Origin: Bacillaceae bacterium
Lineage (GTDB): Bacteria; Bacillota; Bacilli; JACDOE01
Reading direction: 5' to 3'
Length of the DNA stretch: 64,000 nt
NCBI GenBank assembly: GCA_017656255.1
Contig: JACDOE010000012.1
Location: 1 to 64,000, forward strand
The position numbers were made by a program, and so were the translations under genes. The notes beneath the pieces were generated by a model, which saw only the letters and a program-made list of their open reading frames with translations, was not told where the DNA came from and did no database searches. Every line of letters starts with the position of its first letter. Within the stretch, counting starts at the first letter, position 1. Positions 62,805 to 64,000 of the stretch are shown one piece after another.

Positions 62805-63199
62805 TTTTTTTATGGGATGAAAAACAAAGTGAAGCTCAAGATACATACTCGGCAGGGATTCGAACCCCCTCTCCGAAAGGAGAGAGTGCGGGGTTCGTTG
62901 GAAACACGGCGAGGATAGGGCGGAGCCCGTACCGAGTCGATGTTGGATTCCGGAGCCGAGCCGTGAAACGGCGAAGGGGAAGGTATGCCTCCTCCTCCGC
63001 CATTTTTTATGGGATGAAAAACAAAGTAAAGCTCAAGATACATACTCGGCAGGGATTCGAACCCCCTCTCCGAAAGGAGAGAGTGCGGGGTTCGTTGGAA
63101 ACACGGCGAGGATAGGGCGGAGCCCGTACCGAGTCGATGTTGGATTCCGGAGCCGAGCCGTGAAACGGCGAAGGGGAAGGTATGCCTCCTCCTCCGCCA
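62790..63199. repeat. Tandem 198/197-bp units bounded by tRNA-Ser 3' ends
   Basis: Two units (62805-63002 and 63003-63199) follow tRNA-Ser. They differ by one T in a T run and one G/A (62831 against 63028). Each ends with CCTCCTCCTCCGCCA, the last 15 bases of tRNA-Ser. Within each unit lies a nested hairpin: CGAACCCC (62861-62868), inner CTCTCC-GAAA-GGAGAG (62869-62884), closing GGGGTTCG (62890-62897). AGGGATTCGAACCCCC (62854-62869) is the exact complement of 16 bases of the tRNA-Ser T arm (62777-62792). A third small hairpin GCCGT-GAA-ACGGC lies at 62960-62972. Open frames on the minus strand span the repeats but look like by-products of repeat structure, not proteins. Confidence 0.9.
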
Positions 63200-63221
63200 T
63201 TTTTTTATACCAAAAAATAAA

Positions 63222-63249
63222 GGACCCTCCATCAGCAAGGGTCCCTTTT
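63222..63249 (-). terminator. Terminator of small membrane protein gene
   Basis: GGACCCT (63222-63228) and AGGGTCC (63238-63244) pair perfectly. A T run follows on the plus strand and a T-rich tract on the minus strand (rc of 63210-63221), so it can act both ways. Confidence 0.8.
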
Positions 63250-63423
63250 TCAATCCTTATCCTGATCCTTATCCTTATCCTCATCACCCGCATATCGCTT
63301 CAAATCCGCCTCATCCTGCTTCTTCACCTCATCCATCACACGATACGCCCGGGTGGTCGCCATCACCGTCAACCCGATCACCACCACCGTAATCACGATC
63401 GAAATAAAAAGAACCATGCCCAT
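63250..63423 (-). CDS. Small single-pass membrane protein
   Basis: A 57-residue protein that is short but well supported: AAAGGAGAAC lies about 6 bases before the ATG (63423) and a terminator directly follows. Residues 3-22 form one membrane helix (MVLFISIVITVVVIGLTVMA), then a charged tail ending in a lysine/aspartate repeat (DEDKDKDQDKD). General make-up recalls the YtzI-type small membrane proteins of Bacillales, without certainty. The tail is encoded by a short repeated GATAAG stretch. Confidence 0.7.
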   Translation of the reverse strand: MGMVLFISIVITVVVIGLTVMATTRAYRVMDEVKKQDEADLKRYAGDEDKDKDQDKD

Positions 63424-63542
63424 AACCTGTTCTCCTTTGTATAAAATTTACGAACAAAGTAAAATGAACTTACACCCCATTTTAACAAACAAACCCGTCC
63501 CGGCCATACATTCATTTATAAAATAAATGGGAGGACAGCCCG

Positions 63543-63725
63543 ATGACAGATTCACCCTTAACCCCACAACAAAAAACCATCCTCAAAAAATTCGGATTCG
63601 ACATCACCATCACACCATTTAAACATCAAAAATTAGAGGTTGAAATAAATATACGAGATGTGCAACAATATCAACAGCCTGACGAACTGGCTGAATATAT
63701 AAAAGAAAAATTGAGAAATCGCTGA
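63543..63725 (+). CDS. Small hypothetical protein
   Basis: A 60-residue soluble protein with GGGAGGA 7 bases before the ATG. It begins with a polar helix (LTPQQKTILKKFGFDI), then a predicted beta strand pair and an acidic/basic helix ending YIKEKLRNR. I recognise no family. It is divergent from the small membrane protein gene and lies 165 bases before argG. The good ribosome site is the main support. Confidence 0.5.
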   Translation: MTDSPLTPQQKTILKKFGFDITITPFKHQKLEVEINIRDVQQYQQPDELAEYIKEKLRNR

Positions 63726-63787
63726 CAGAATTGCCAATAACACCAGGTCTGGTGTCAAAACAAAACCTGATATTTTTTAAAATAACG

Positions 63788-63825
63788 GTTGAATTTTTAT
63801 TAATAATATTGCATAATTATTTCAT
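63788..63825 (+). promoter_or_regulatory. argG promoter with tandem ARG-like boxes
   Basis: TTGAAT (63789-63794), 17 bases and CATAAT (63812-63817). GTTGAATTTTTATTAATA (63788-63805) fits the ARG consensus except positions 1 and 15; ATTGCATAATTATTTCAT (63808-63825) fits only in its left and central part. The boxes are 2 bases apart, and their position relative to the promoter is identical to that before argC. Confidence 0.65.
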
Positions 63826-63890
63826 ATTGGATCAAACAAACGGAGTGAACCATCACTTTTTAAGAATATGGGTAAAAGGAGAGGAGTACT

Positions 63891-64000
63891 GTGGCAAAGG
63901 AAAAGGTTGTGCTGGCGTATTCGGGAGGACTTGATACTTCCGTTGCGATTAAATGGCTTCAGGATACTTATAACTATGATGTGATTGCTGTGGCGGTTGA
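63891..64000 (+). CDS. argG: Argininosuccinate synthase (start only)
   Basis: Begins at GTG 63891 after GGAGAGGAG and runs off the window; 36 codons are visible. [20 protein letters not shown] is the diagnostic PP-loop ATP-binding motif of ArgG. The enzyme joins citrulline (product of ArgF) and aspartate. The promoter matches that of the argC operon, so both parts of the pathway should be regulated together although separated by tRNAs and repeats. Confidence 0.95.
   Translation, partial: MAKEKVVLAYSGGLDTSVAIKWLQDTYNYDVIAVAV

Noticed and set aside
62810-63293. Open frames on both strands across the repeats behind tRNA-Ser
   Set aside because: They follow the repeat units and antisense tRNA-like sequence, have no proper ribosome sites and encode low-complexity peptides.
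63731-63934. 67-codon frame before argG
   Set aside because: It crosses the ARG boxes, the promoter and the argG start and has no ribosome site.

Overview
The window reads as chromosomal DNA of a motile, naturally competent member of the Firmicutes, most likely a Bacillales rod. The gene order degS-degU-(x)-comFA-comFC ... yvyF-flgM-flgN-flgK-flgL-yviE-fliW-csrA-hag-flaG-fliD-fliS-fliT ... hpf-secA-prfB is the Bacillus-type order. Lipoprotein boxes, an SLH-anchored protease, SigA promoters with 17-base spacers, SigD promoters and AGGAGG-type ribosome binding sites all fit. Base composition is moderate over the core genes and visibly more AT-rich at 1-1300, 26880-28290 and parts of 28400-33670. 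I cannot name the genus.

Layout. 1-1300: an Imm49-like immunity gene between repeated hairpins. 1352-6520: a GbsR/MarR regulator with its promoter and operator, then an RND efflux pump (adaptor and transporter). 6550-9907: cardiolipin synthase, an IS1595-type transposase derivative lacking its catalytic core, an FMN reductase and a membrane-anchored heavy-metal-binding-like protein. 9915-11863 (minus): an RsbT-like kinase and a fused histidine kinase-RsbR/STAS protein. 12121-18620: exported proteins (stalk-domain coiled-coil protein, CtpA-type protease, subtilase with SLH anchor, small exported protein). 18634-20115: metK with a structured leader. 20734-26856: polysaccharide deacetylase, DegS/DegU and the comF genes. 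26943-28290: a toxin-antitoxin pair of Panacea/MqsA type. 28409-33468 (minus): exported protein, ABC transporter and two-component system in one operon. 33595-43130: the late flagellar block. 43253-45035: amino-acid ABC transporter genes without an ATPase gene. 45139-53508: cold-shock protein, hibernation factor, SecA, RF2 with its programmed frameshift, YitT-type protein, transketolase, cytochrome c. 53604-62046: argC-argB-argD-carA-carB-argF; argG begins at 63891 and runs off the window. 62504-63199: tRNA-Leu, tRNA-Asn, tRNA-Ser and a tandem repeat bounded by copies of the tRNA-Ser 3' end.

How the parts work together. DegSU, ComF and the FlgM/SigD/CsrA/FliW circuit link motility, competence and exoenzyme control. 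A SigD promoter for flgM lies inside a terminator hairpin, and the hag leader carries a textbook CsrA hairpin. The argC and argG promoters share one architecture (TTGAAT-17-YATAAT over two ARG-box-like sequences 2 bases apart), so arginine synthesis is probably co-repressed by ArgR/AhrC. argJ is absent from its usual place between argC and argB.

The least explained signals are the 197/198-base tandem units behind tRNA-Ser, the intergenic palindrome family found at three distant places (near 13.3, 20.3 and 62.2 kb), the kinase-STAS fusion, the compact toxin-antitoxin pair, and the promoter, palindrome and terminator stack before the amino-acid transporter.
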